From: Fidelibacterota bacterium
GTDB lineage: Bacteria; Pseudomonadota; Alphaproteobacteria; Rhodospirillales; Rhodospirillaceae
Direction: 5' to 3'
NCBI GenBank assembly: GCA_947473445.1
Contig: CANJEU010000072.1
Location: forward strand, 1 to 8,535
Length of the DNA stretch: 8,535 bases
Shown: piece after piece, positions 1 to 6,920 of the stretch
Position numbering within the stretch: position 1 is the stretch's first letter
Layout of the letters: the number at the start of each line of letters is the position of its first letter
The notes under the pieces: generated by a model
Databases searched by the model: none
Seen by the model: the letters and a program-made list of their open reading frames with translations, nothing else
What the model was told of the DNA's origin: nothing
Program-made: the position numbers and the translations under genes

Positions 1-552
1 GATCGCGGTGCCGTGCTGGTCGTCATGGAACACCGGGATGTCCATGAGCTCGCGCAGACGGCTTTCAATAATGAAACACTCCGGCGCCTTGATGTCCTCA
101 AGGTTGATGCCTCCGAAGCTCGGGCCCAGAAACCGTACGGCATTGATGAACTCGTCGACGTCGCGGGTATCGACCTCGAGATCGATCCCGTCCACGTCGG
201 CGAAGCGTTTGAACAGAACCGCCTTGCCCTCCATCACCGGCTTGCTGGCCAGTGCGCCAAGGTCGCCGAGACCAAGTACGGCCGTGCCGTTCGAGATGAC
301 GGCCACGAGGTTGCCTTTGGCAGTGTAGTCGTAGGCGGTGTCGGGATCGCGCGCGATCTCAAGGCAGGGCGCCGCCACTCCCGGGGAATAAGCCAGCGAC
401 AGGTCGTGCTGGGTGACCAGGGGCTTGGTCGCGGTGATCTCGATTTTTCCGGGCCGCCCGCTGGAATGGAACGTCAGCGACTCTTGATCGAAATTCCGGC
501 GGACCGCTTTGGGGTGATCCGGTGCGCTGTTGCGCGGTGCCTTCTTGTCCAT
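1..552 (-). CDS. maeB: NADP-dependent malic enzyme (MaeB type), N-terminal part, cut by window edge
   Basis: The gene reads leftward from ATG at 552 and is still open at base 1, giving the first 184 residues. Malic enzymes oxidatively decarboxylate malate to pyruvate with NAD(P)+ and a divalent metal in the cytoplasm, feeding gluconeogenesis or acetyl-CoA synthesis. Visible family hallmarks are the YSPGVA motif with the likely catalytic Tyr55, the MEGK segment with the likely catalytic Lys110 followed by LFKRFAD, the metal-binding LEDIKAPE stretch (Glu152, Asp153) and the FHDDQHGTA motif (Asp177, Asp178). The ATG is the only plausible start: an in-frame TAG lies upstream with no ATG between, and GGGAG sits 5 bases before it. 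Full MaeB proteins run to about 750 residues with a C-terminal phosphotransacetylase-like domain; that part is outside the window, so neither its presence nor NAD versus NADP preference (maeB versus dme) can be judged. Transcribed divergently from mutS. Confidence 0.95.
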   Translation of the reverse strand, partial: MDKKAPRNSAPDHPKAVRRNFDQESLTFHSSGRPGKIEITATKPLVTQHDLSLAYSPGVAAPCLEIARDPDTAYDYTAKGNLVAVISNGTAVLGLGDLGALASKPVMEGKAVLFKRFADVDGIDLEVDTRDVDEFINAVRFLGPSFGGINLEDIKAPECFIIESRLRELMDIPVFHDDQHGTAI

Positions 553-557
553 ACCTG

Positions 558-563
558 CTCCCT
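558..563 (-). promoter_or_regulatory. Shine-Dalgarno of the malic enzyme gene
   Basis: On the minus strand AGGGAG lies 5 bases before the ATG at 552. It is one of only two recognisable Shine-Dalgarno sequences in the window, and it supports the chosen malic enzyme start. Confidence 0.6.
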
Positions 564-619
564 GGCCTGGCTCCCCTCGAATTATCCGGCTGACCGGGGA
601 GTCTTGTTGTTGGTGTTTT

Positions 620-647
620 CCCTAGTGTGCCGCGCCGAGACTGGCAA
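620..647 (-). promoter_or_regulatory. Weak candidate promoter for the malic enzyme gene
   Basis: On the minus strand a TTGCCA element (about 642-647) is followed after some 16 bases by a CTAG-containing -10-like stretch (about 620-625). This resembles alphaproteobacterial housekeeping promoters only loosely, because the -10 is a poor match. It would give an mRNA leader of about 60 bases. It is a guess from position and partial matches. Confidence 0.25.
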
Positions 648-705
648 TGCAAAATCCCAATAAAACCAATGCGCTGCACCGCAGCAGAGGTTATCGTTTT
701 ATGGC

Positions 706-714
706 TGTGGATAA
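706..714 (-). promoter_or_regulatory. DnaA box, perfect consensus 9-mer
   Basis: The minus strand reads TTATCCACA, identical to the strongest DnaA-binding 9-mers of the Escherichia coli origin (R1/R4). It lies in the malic enzyme/mutS spacer about 36 bases upstream of the candidate mutS -10, with an AT-rich patch about 40 bases away on its other side. I see no second perfect box nearby, only TTATC fragments at 583, 691 and 765, so the spacer is not a recognisable replication origin. It could let DnaA influence mutS or malic enzyme transcription, or be chance. Confidence 0.4.
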
Positions 715-746
715 GCGGCGGATCGTCCTTTGCGGCGCCGGTGGCT

Positions 747-755
747 TGCTATAGT
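747..755 (+). promoter_or_regulatory. Candidate extended -10 promoter of mutS
   Basis: TGC followed by TATAGT (750-755) is an extended -10 with five of six bases matching TATAAT. No good -35 is visible; TTGCGG at 730-735 is spaced too closely at 14 bases. The predicted transcription start is near 762, leaving a leader of about 58 bases to the TTG at 820. If real, it rules out the mutS starts at 730 and 754 for this transcript. Confidence 0.4.
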
Positions 756-819
756 GAGAAAGCCTTATCACCCGCCCATATCTTGCCCGCTTACCCGTTT
801 ACGACCTGGACCCGCGCCT

Positions 820-3594
820 TTGCCGGATGAATCACTAGTTTCCGAATCTAGCGCACCTGCGCCGCTCGCGCTGCCGACGTCGGCCGGTGACGCTCCCACG
901 CCGATGATGAGCCAGTACCTGGCCGTGAAGGCCGGATACACCGACGCGCTCCTGTTCTATCGCATGGGCGATTTCTACGAGCTTTTCTTCGACGACGCCG
1001 TCAAAGCCGCCGCCGCCCTTGATATCGCGCTCACCAAGCGCGGCAAACATGCGGGCGAAGACATCCGCATGTGCGGGGTGCCCGTGCACTCCCATGAGGC
1101 TTATCTCGCGCGGCTGATCCGCGCGGGCTTCAAGGTCGCCGTCTGCGAGCAGCTCGAAGACCCGGCCGAGGCCAAAAAGCGCGGGTCCAAATCGGTTGTG
1201 AAGCGCGATGTGGTGCGGCTCATCACCCCCGGCACGCTCACCGAGGACTCCCTGCTCGACGCCCGGGCCCCTAACTACCTCGCCGCGCTCGCCCAGGTGA
1301 AAAGCGACGCCGACAGCGAGTTCGGCCTCGCCTGGCTCGATGTCTCGACAGGGGATTTCCATCTCCAGCCGGTGCGCCGCGCCGGCCTCACGGCGGCGCT
1401 GGCCCGGCTCGAACCGGGCGAGCTTCTGCTGCCCGAAAAGCTGTTCCTCGATCCCGAAATGAGGGCGCTGCTCGAGCCGTGGGATCGGCGGCTCTCGCCT
1501 CTGCCGACACCGCGCTTTGATTCCGATAATGCGCGCAAGCGGCTCGAAAAACTTTTCGCCGTCGGCACCCTCGACGCCTTCGGTAACTTTTCCCGCGCCG
1601 AAACCGCGGCGGCGGGCGCGCTCGTCGATTATGTCGAGCTGACCCAGAAGGGCAAACTTCCCAGTCTTCAAACGCCCCAGCGCCTGAGCCTCGGCGCGGT
1701 GATGGAGATCGACGCCGCCACACGGCGCAATCTTGAACTCGTGCATACGCTCTCTGGTGATCGTCGCGGCAGTCTGCTCTCGGTCATCGACCGCACCATC
1801 ACCGGCGCGGGCGCGCGCCTGCTCGCCAGCCAGCTCAATGCGCCGCTCACCGATGCCGCGCGCATCAACGAACGTCTGGATGCGGTGACCTTCTTCGTCA
1901 CAGCGCCGCCGGCGCGCGAGCGTCTGCGCACCGCGTTTTCATCCTGTCCGGATATCGAGCGCGCTCTCTCGCGTCTTTCGCTCGGTCGTGGCGGCCCCCG
2001 CGACCTCGCCTGCATGCGCGATGCGCTCGCGCAGGTGCCGAGCTTGCGCGCCGCCGTCATGGAACTTCCCGCGAGCCTGCTGCCGCCTTCGTCCCTTGTC
2101 GCGCGTCAGCTCAAGGCCCTCGGTGAACACGAAACTTTGGTTTCGCGCCTGTCGCGCGCGCTTGCGCCCGAACTTCCGCTGCTCGCGCGCGACGGCGGTT
2201 TCATCGCGCCGGGCTATGATGCCGCGCTCGATGAATTCCTCGCGCTGCGCGATGAAAGCCGCAAGCTGATCGCGGGTCTGCAGGCCGGCTATGCCGAGCT
2301 TTCGGGCATCCCGGCGCTTAAGATCCGCCACAACAATATTCTTGGCTATTACATCGAAACGTCAGGAAAACCGGGCGAAAAACTGATGGAAGACGCCCGC
2401 GCCGGCGGACCGTGTTCCATCTTCATTCACCGGCAGAGCATGGCCAACGCCATGCGTTTCACCACCGTCGCGCTTTCCGAACTCGAAGATAAAATCCGCT
2501 CGGCCGCCGATAAGGCGCTCGCGCTCGAGCTGAAACTCTTCGCCGATCTCGTCGGTGAAGTGCTCGCGCACCGTACCGAAATCGCAGCGGCCGCCGCGGC
2601 CATCGCGGGCCTTGATGTGGCCACGGCGCTTGCGCAACTTGCCGCCGATGAAGGCCACGTCCGTCCCACCATCGATGATGGCGCGGCGTTCCATATCGAA
2701 GGCGGCCGTCATCCTGTCGTGGAAGCCGTTCTCAAGCGGCAAGGCGCATCCTTCGTCGCAAACGACTGCGTGCTCGGCAACGGGGCGAAGGCGAACGCCA
2801 AAAAGAATGGACGCCTCTGGCTTATCACCGGTCCGAACATGGCCGGCAAAAGCACCTTCCTGCGTCAGAACGCGCTCATCGCGCTCATGGCGCAAATGGG
2901 CGCTTATGTGCCGGCCACCAGCGCGCATATCGGCATCATCGACCGGTTATTCTCGCGCGTGGGTGCGGCCGATGATCTCGCGCGCGGCCGCTCGACCTTC
3001 ATGGTCGAGATGGTCGAGACCGCCGCCATTCTCAATCAGGCGACGGCGAAATCCTTTGTGATCCTGGACGAGATCGGCCGCGGCACGGCGACCTTCGATG
3101 GCCTTTCCATCGCCTGGGCGAGTCTTGAGCATCTGCACGACGTCAATACGTGCCGGGCCTTGTTCGCAACCCACTATCACGAACTCACCGCGCTCGCGGC
3201 GCGTCTGCCCGAACTCGCGCCTCACACCATGCGCGTCAAGGAATGGCAGGGCGATGTGATCTTCCTGCATGAGGTCGCGGCGGGGGCGGCGGACCGGTCG
3301 TACGGCATCCATGTGGGACGGCTGGCCGGGCTTCCGCCGGCCGTCATCGCAAGGGCCGAACAGGTGCTCGCGATCCTTGAAAAGGACCAGCAGGTCGGGG
3401 GCGCGGCGCGCCTCGCCGATGATCTGCCGCTGTTTGCGGCGTTGCCCAAGGTCAGTTCCGGCGGCATTGCCAAGCCCGCGGGGCCTTCGCCCGTTGATAC
3501 GGCCCTCGCCGAAGTGTTACCCGACAGCCTCAGCCCCCGTGAAGCGCTCGATATTCTCTACCGCCTCAAGGCGTTAGCAGCCGAAAAGAGCTGA
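820..3594 (+). CDS. mutS: DNA mismatch repair protein MutS
   Basis: MutS binds mismatches and small loops as a clamp, then recruits MutL through ATP-dependent sliding. From TTG at 820 the product has 924 residues. Domain I holds the mismatch-probing Phe-X-Glu in DFYELF (Phe52, Glu54). The connector follows, the lever/core starts near residue 288 and the clamp lies around 460-550. The ATPase domain (about 628-820) has Walker A GPNMAGKS (671-678), Walker B LDEIGRGT (Asp750, Glu751) and the THYHELT signature (His785, His787). The tail carries DLPLF, resembling a beta-clamp-binding motif, and PDSLSPREAL, whose Asp902 and Arg907 match the E. coli tetramer residues Asp835 and Arg840. The start is uncertain: TTG 730, GTG 754, TTG 820 and ATG 904 are all in frame and none has a good Shine-Dalgarno. 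I prefer 820 because it keeps the conserved TPMM segment, gives a family-typical N-terminal extension and lies downstream of the candidate promoter. The ORF is intact. Confidence 0.97.
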   Translation: MPDESLVSESSAPAPLALPTSAGDAPTPMMSQYLAVKAGYTDALLFYRMGDFYELFFDDAVKAAAALDIALTKRGKHAGEDIRMCGVPVHSHEAYLARLIRAGFKVAVCEQLEDPAEAKKRGSKSVVKRDVVRLITPGTLTEDSLLDARAPNYLAALAQVKSDADSEFGLAWLDVSTGDFHLQPVRRAGLTAALARLEPGELLLPEKLFLDPEMRALLEPWDRRLSPLPTPRFDSDNARKRLEKLFAVGTLDAFGNFSRAETAAAGALVDYVELTQKGKLPSLQTPQRLSLGAVMEIDAATRRNLELVHTLSGDRRGSLLSVIDRTITGAGARLLASQLNAPLTDAARINERLDAVTFFVTAPPARERLRTAFSSCPDIERALSRLSLGRGGPRDLACMRDALAQVPSLRAAVMELPASLLPPSSLVARQLKALGEHETLVSRLSRALAPELPLLARDGGFIAPGYDAALDEFLALRDESRKLIAGLQAGYAELSGIPALKIRHNNILGYYIETSGKPGEKLMEDARAGGPCSIFIHRQSMANAMRFTTVALSELEDKIRSAADKALALELKLFADLVGEVLAHRTEIAAAAAAIAGLDVATALAQLAADEGHVRPTIDDGAAFHIEGGRHPVVEAVLKRQGASFVANDCVLGNGAKANAKKNGRLWLITGPNMAGKSTFLRQNALIALMAQMGAYVPATSAHIGIIDRLFSRVGAADDLARGRSTFMVEMVETAAILNQATAKSFVILDEIGRGTATFDGLSIAWASLEHLHDVNTCRALFATHYHELTALAARLPELAPHTMRVKEWQGDVIFLHEVAAGAADRSYGIHVGRLAGLPPAVIARAEQVLAILEKDQQVGGAARLADDLPLFAALPKVSSGGIAKPAGPSPVDTALAEVLPDSLSPREALDILYRLKALAAEKS

Positions 3595-3613
3595 AACGGG
3601 CCGCGCGGGCCTC

Positions 3614-3622
3614 TGCTATACT
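3614..3622 (+). promoter_or_regulatory. Extended -10 promoter placing transcription start on the next ATG
   Basis: TGC followed by TATACT (3617-3622) is a near-consensus extended -10. Counting the hexamer as -12 to -7 puts +1 at 3629, exactly the A of the ATG of the small membrane-protein gene. No convincing -35 is visible (AAACGG at 3594-3599 overlaps the mutS stop), but extended -10 promoters can work without one. A chance match is possible in so short a spacer. Confidence 0.45.
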
Positions 3623-3628
3623 CGCCTG

Positions 3629-4036
3629 ATGTTTGACGTCGATCCCGATAAGCCGAACATCCCCGCGCTCGCCCGTATCCTGTCCGGGATGGGCCTTTTG
3701 CTGCTCGTGGGATGCGTCTCGGGCCTGATGCTGGCCTTCTCGGGCTATGCCTGGGTCAACGAGATCTACGCCATGGCCGGGTCGGTCGCCGCTTTCCTGC
3801 TCGCCCTGCTGTTTTTTGGCCAAGCCAAGATCCTCGAACTCATGGCCGTGATCGCAGCGCGCACGAAATCGCGCTTCGCCATCGAAGGCGCGGTCGAGAA
3901 ATTGAAAGCCGGCGCCGTGACGGCCCCGCCCGCATCCAGCACGTCCTGGGCGGGTCCGACCGTCCGTCCGCCCCAGGACCGTGTCATCCACGTTCCGGAC
4001 GATCAGGCGCGTCAATCGGGTTTCAAGGTGAAATAG
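3629..4036 (+). CDS. Unrecognised small membrane protein, two predicted helices
   Basis: A protein of 135 residues that I do not recognise. An acidic N-terminus of about 16 residues is followed by two hydrophobic segments (about 17-39 and 47-66) joined by a short acidic loop. A basic stretch with AARTKSR (76-82) follows, then a Pro/Ala-rich, probably disordered tail. The charge pattern favours both termini in the cytoplasm. LVGC (26-29) resembles a lipobox, but hydrophobic sequence continues past the Cys, so a membrane helix is likelier than a lipoprotein. The gene starts 34 bases after mutS and ends 85 bases before glnD, on the same strand. No Shine-Dalgarno precedes the ATG, and a -10 element is placed for a leaderless mRNA. 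Coding is supported by the clean helix pattern, the fit between flanking genes and the lack of a competing ORF that makes sense. Function is unknown; a role linked to MutS or GlnD is not shown. Confidence 0.72.
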   Translation: MFDVDPDKPNIPALARILSGMGLLLLVGCVSGLMLAFSGYAWVNEIYAMAGSVAAFLLALLFFGQAKILELMAVIAARTKSRFAIEGAVEKLKAGAVTAPPASSTSWAGPTVRPPQDRVIHVPDDQARQSGFKVK

Positions 4037-4054
4037 CCTGTGCACGAAGCGTTA

Positions 4055-4084
4055 TTGCCTCAGTCGCGCGGGGCTCCCTATATA
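4055..4084 (+). promoter_or_regulatory. Candidate glnD promoter
   Basis: TTGCCT (4055-4060) and TATATA (4079-4084) are separated by 18 bases, the best -35/-10 pair in the window. The -10 lies within the palindrome CTATATAG (4078-4085). The predicted transcription start is near 4091, giving a leader of about 31 bases before the GTG at 4122. It sits in the 85-base gap after the small membrane-protein gene, so glnD may be transcribed independently of mutS. I see no obvious NtrC or other operator beside it. Confidence 0.45.
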
Positions 4085-4121
4085 GCGGCAAGCGCTGCAG
4101 CTTTCTGAACTTAAGACGCCC

Positions 4122-6902
4122 GTGGTTCATATTCATCATCCCCGCGAGATCATCGACCGGCGCCACTTGGCCGAGGAACTCGATACCGCGGCTGCGGGCA
4201 TGCGCGAGGACGCGCGGCGCACGCTGCTCATCACCAAACTCAAGGCGGCTCATATCGCGGGCACCGCCGTCATCCGCGAACGCTTCGAGAAGAACCGTGA
4301 TAGCGGCGTCGATACCGTCGCCGCGCACAGCTATCTCATGGATCAGCTGATCCGCGTTCTCTACGACTTCGCCGTCACGCATATGCTCGCGCGCGGCGTG
4401 CCCACAACAGGCGAACGCATCTCCATCGTTGCGATCGGAGGTTACGGCCGCGGCGAACTCGCCCCGTTGTCGGACATCGACCTCCTGTTCCTGCTTCCCT
4501 ATAAGCAGACCCCGTTCTCCGAACAGCTCGCCGAGTTCATGCTCTATGCGCTGTGGGATCTTGGCCTCAAGGTCGGCCACGCCGTGCGTTCGGTGGACGA
4601 GAACATCGCCCAGGCCAAGGCCGACTACACCATCCGCACCACGTTGCTCGAAGCGCGCTGGGTGTGGGGCGATCAGGAGCTTGCCAACGAACTCATCGCC
4701 CGCTTCAAGAAAGAAGTGAAGCGCGGCACCGCACAGGAATTCGTCAAGGCCAAGCTTGCCGAACGTGACGAGCGCCACCAGAAGCTCGGCGATTCACGCT
4801 ATCGCCTCGAGCCGAACGTCAAGGAAGACAAGGGCGGTCTGCGCGATCTGCACACGTTATTCTGGATCGCAAAATACCTCTATGGCGTTTCAGACATCAG
4901 AAAGCTCACTGACAACGGCATCATCGACGAGGACGCCGCCGGCCGCTTCACCAAGGCGCACGAGTTCCTGTCCACGGTGCGCTGCTACCTGCATTACCTC
5001 ACCGGCCGCACGGACAATCGTCTGACCTTCGACCTTCAGCGGGAAATCGCCCCGCGCCTTGGTTACGGGGACCGGGCCGGCGCCACGGCCACCGAACGTT
5101 TCATGCGTCACTACTTTCTCGTCGCGCGCGACGTCGGCGATCTCACGCGCATCTTCTGCACCCTGCTTGAAGAAGGTCAGCCCAAGAAACGCATGGCGCG
5201 TATCGCCGCCCGTTGGCGTCAGCGCACCATCGACGGTTTCATCGTCGAAGGCGGACGTATTGGCGTGAAGGACGCCAGTGTTTTCGCGACGGAACCCTTA
5301 CGCCTGCTCACGATATTCCTCGTCGCGCTCCAGAATGATCTCGACTTCCAGCCGGCGGCATTGCGCGCCATCGCCCATCATGCGCGCGGCGTCACGTCCT
5401 TACGCACCGATCCCGAAGCCAATCGGGTGTTCCTCGACATCCTCACGCATAAAAACGGGGCCGAGAATATCTTGCGCCTCATGAGTGAGTGCGGCGTTTT
5501 CGGCCGCTTCATTCCCGACTTCGCCAAAGTCGTCGCGCAGATGCAGTACGACATGTACCATGTGTACACCACCGACGAGCACACCATCCGGGCCATCGGT
5601 ATTCTTCACCGCATCGAACAGGGCAAGCTCAAGACCGAGCTGCCCATTTCCTCGGCGGTGATTCATAAGATCGATTCCAAGCGCGCGCTCTATGTCGCGC
5701 TTTTGCTGCACGATATCGCCAAGGGCCGCGGGGGCGACCACAGCGATCTGGGCGCCGATATCGCGCTTCAGCTTTGTCCACGCCTTGGACTGACGCCGGC
5801 GGAAACCGAAACCGTGAGCTGGCTGGTGAAACATCACCTGCTGATGAGCAACACCGCCTTCAAGCGGGATCTCGACGATCCGGCCACCATCGCGCGCTTT
5901 GTGGAAATGGTGCAGTCGCCCGAACGTCTGAAGCTTCTTGTCATTTTGACCTGCGCCGATATCCGCGCGGTCGGGCCCACGGTGTGGAACAATTGGAAAG
6001 CCACGCTGCTCAAGGAATTGTTCAACAGGGCCGACGAACAGATGCGCGGCAGTCATGCCGATACGGGCATCGACGCGCGTGTGACAAACGCCAAAGCCGC
6101 GCTCGCCGAACGCCTTACAGACTGGCCCGCGAGCACGCGTGATAATCTTCTAGCGCTGGGTTCCGCGGCCTTCTGGCTGGGCGAGGATACCGATACGCAC
6201 GAGCGCATGGCCCACTTCATGCGCGCGGCCGACGAGGTCGGCGAGAAGATCGCCATCGACTTCACGGTCGACGCAGAACGCGACGCGACCTTGCTCACCA
6301 TCTATACGCCCGATCATCCGGGGCTTTTTGCGCGCATCGCCGGCGCCCTCGCGCTTGCGGGCGTCTCCGTCGCCGACGCCAAGATCCTGACGCTGTCGAA
6401 CGGCATGGCGCTCGATACTTTCGCCATCCAGGATTTCGAAGGCCATGCGGTGGCTATCGATCATCGCACCCAGCGCATCAAGAGCCGGATCATCGCCGCC
6501 CTTGAAGGCCGCATGCGGCTTAATCAGGAACTGCCGAAGATGAGTTCGCGCCTGCCCTCGCGCGTTCAGGCGCTCGAAGCCCCGCCCCGCGTCATCATCG
6601 ACAACACCGCCAGCAAGGTGTGCAGCGTCATTGAGGTGAACGGCCACGACCGGCCCGGTTTCCTGTTTGACGTGACCAAGACGCTCACCGACTTGGGGCT
6701 GCAAATCTTCTCGGCCCATATTTCCACCTATGGCGAGCGCGTGGTCGACGTCTTCTATGTTAAAGACGTCTTCGGGATGAGAATCGAGAACGAGACAAAA
6801 ATCCGCCAGATTCGCGAGGCATTGGGAAAAGCGATCGGCGTTGCGGCCGATGCGGTCTCGGTGCAACACCGTCAGCGTCCGCCGGCCTCCGCCGCCGAAT
6901 AG
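4122..6902 (+). CDS. glnD: Bifunctional PII uridylyltransferase/uridylyl-removing enzyme GlnD
   Basis: GlnD is the cytoplasmic glutamine sensor of the nitrogen system: it uridylylates PII proteins (GlnB/GlnK) when glutamine is low and removes UMP when it is high, thereby steering NtrB/NtrC and glutamine synthetase adenylylation. The 926 residues have the full family order. The nucleotidyltransferase domain has GGYGRGEL (106-113) and the metal-binding SDID (Asp118, Asp120). A PII-uridylyltransferase helical region follows, with EPNVKEDKGGLRDLHTL near 230. The HD hydrolase domain (about 480-600) has His487, His530-Asp531 in LLHDIAKG, and His571-His572. Two ACT domains follow, about 720-795 (TPDHPGLFARI) and 833-905 (HDRPGFLFDV), the likely glutamine sites. 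Both catalytic centres look intact. Start: an in-frame TAG at 4083 leaves GTG 4122 as the first usual start codon, and its N-terminus (EIIDRRHLAEEL) resembles rhizobial GlnD as I remember it. The Shine-Dalgarno is weak (TAAG at 4112-4115). murJ follows 18 bases after the stop. Confidence 0.97.
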   Translation: MVHIHHPREIIDRRHLAEELDTAAAGMREDARRTLLITKLKAAHIAGTAVIRERFEKNRDSGVDTVAAHSYLMDQLIRVLYDFAVTHMLARGVPTTGERISIVAIGGYGRGELAPLSDIDLLFLLPYKQTPFSEQLAEFMLYALWDLGLKVGHAVRSVDENIAQAKADYTIRTTLLEARWVWGDQELANELIARFKKEVKRGTAQEFVKAKLAERDERHQKLGDSRYRLEPNVKEDKGGLRDLHTLFWIAKYLYGVSDIRKLTDNGIIDEDAAGRFTKAHEFLSTVRCYLHYLTGRTDNRLTFDLQREIAPRLGYGDRAGATATERFMRHYFLVARDVGDLTRIFCTLLEEGQPKKRMARIAARWRQRTIDGFIVEGGRIGVKDASVFATEPLRLLTIFLVALQNDLDFQPAALRAIAHHARGVTSLRTDPEANRVFLDILTHKNGAENILRLMSECGVFGRFIPDFAKVVAQMQYDMYHVYTTDEHTIRAIGILHRIEQGKLKTELPISSAVIHKIDSKRALYVALLLHDIAKGRGGDHSDLGADIALQLCPRLGLTPAETETVSWLVKHHLLMSNTAFKRDLDDPATIARFVEMVQSPERLKLLVILTCADIRAVGPTVWNNWKATLLKELFNRADEQMRGSHADTGIDARVTNAKAALAERLTDWPASTRDNLLALGSAAFWLGEDTDTHERMAHFMRAADEVGEKIAIDFTVDAERDATLLTIYTPDHPGLFARIAGALALAGVSVADAKILTLSNGMALDTFAIQDFEGHAVAIDHRTQRIKSRIIAALEGRMRLNQELPKMSSRLPSRVQALEAPPRVIIDNTASKVCSVIEVNGHDRPGFLFDVTKTLTDLGLQIFSAHISTYGERVVDVFYVKDVFGMRIENETKIRQIREALGKAIGVAADAVSVQHRQRPPASAAE

Positions 6903-6911
6903 CGGCCTTTT

Positions 6912-6915
6912 AGGA
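6912..6915 (+). promoter_or_regulatory. Shine-Dalgarno of murJ
   Basis: AGGA lies 5 bases before the ATG at 6921, inside the 18-base gap after the glnD stop. It supports the murJ start and co-translation from a glnD-murJ message. Confidence 0.5.
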
Positions 6916-6920
6916 TATCC

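Larger units (their letters stand above)
553..819. other. Divergent intergenic region between malic enzyme gene and mutS
   Basis: About 270 bases with no convincing gene; plus-strand reading frames here are short or antisense extensions of the malic enzyme gene. It holds the malic enzyme leader, an AT-rich patch around 648-670, a small perfect hairpin (GCTGC at 673-677, loop ACC, GCAGC at 681-685), a consensus DnaA box at 706-714 and an extended -10-like element at 747-755 facing mutS. If mutS really begins upstream at the TTG at 730, the non-coding part shrinks to about 177 bases. Confidence 0.6.

Noticed and set aside
13..663. Plus-strand open frame of 216 codons at the left edge
   Set aside because: It is antisense to the malic enzyme gene, whose conserved motifs read clearly on the minus strand, and it runs out into the spacer without family features.
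553..819. Replication origin in the malic enzyme/mutS spacer
   Set aside because: Only one full DnaA box is present, the AT-rich patch is short, and none of the origin-associated genes I know lies alongside.
835..1746. Minus-strand open frame of 303 codons within mutS
   Set aside because: It lies entirely opposite conserved MutS domains I and II, has low-complexity Arg/Gly/Glu composition and no recognisable motif.
3595..3628. Intrinsic terminator after mutS (GC-rich palindromic CCGCGCGG)
   Set aside because: The self-complementary stretch gives no proper stem-loop and is not followed by a T-run.
3629..3715. Lipoprotein signal peptide in the small membrane protein (LVGC at residues 26-29)
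   Set aside because: The N-terminus is acidic rather than basic, and hydrophobic sequence continues for about ten residues after the Cys, so a transmembrane helix explains it better.
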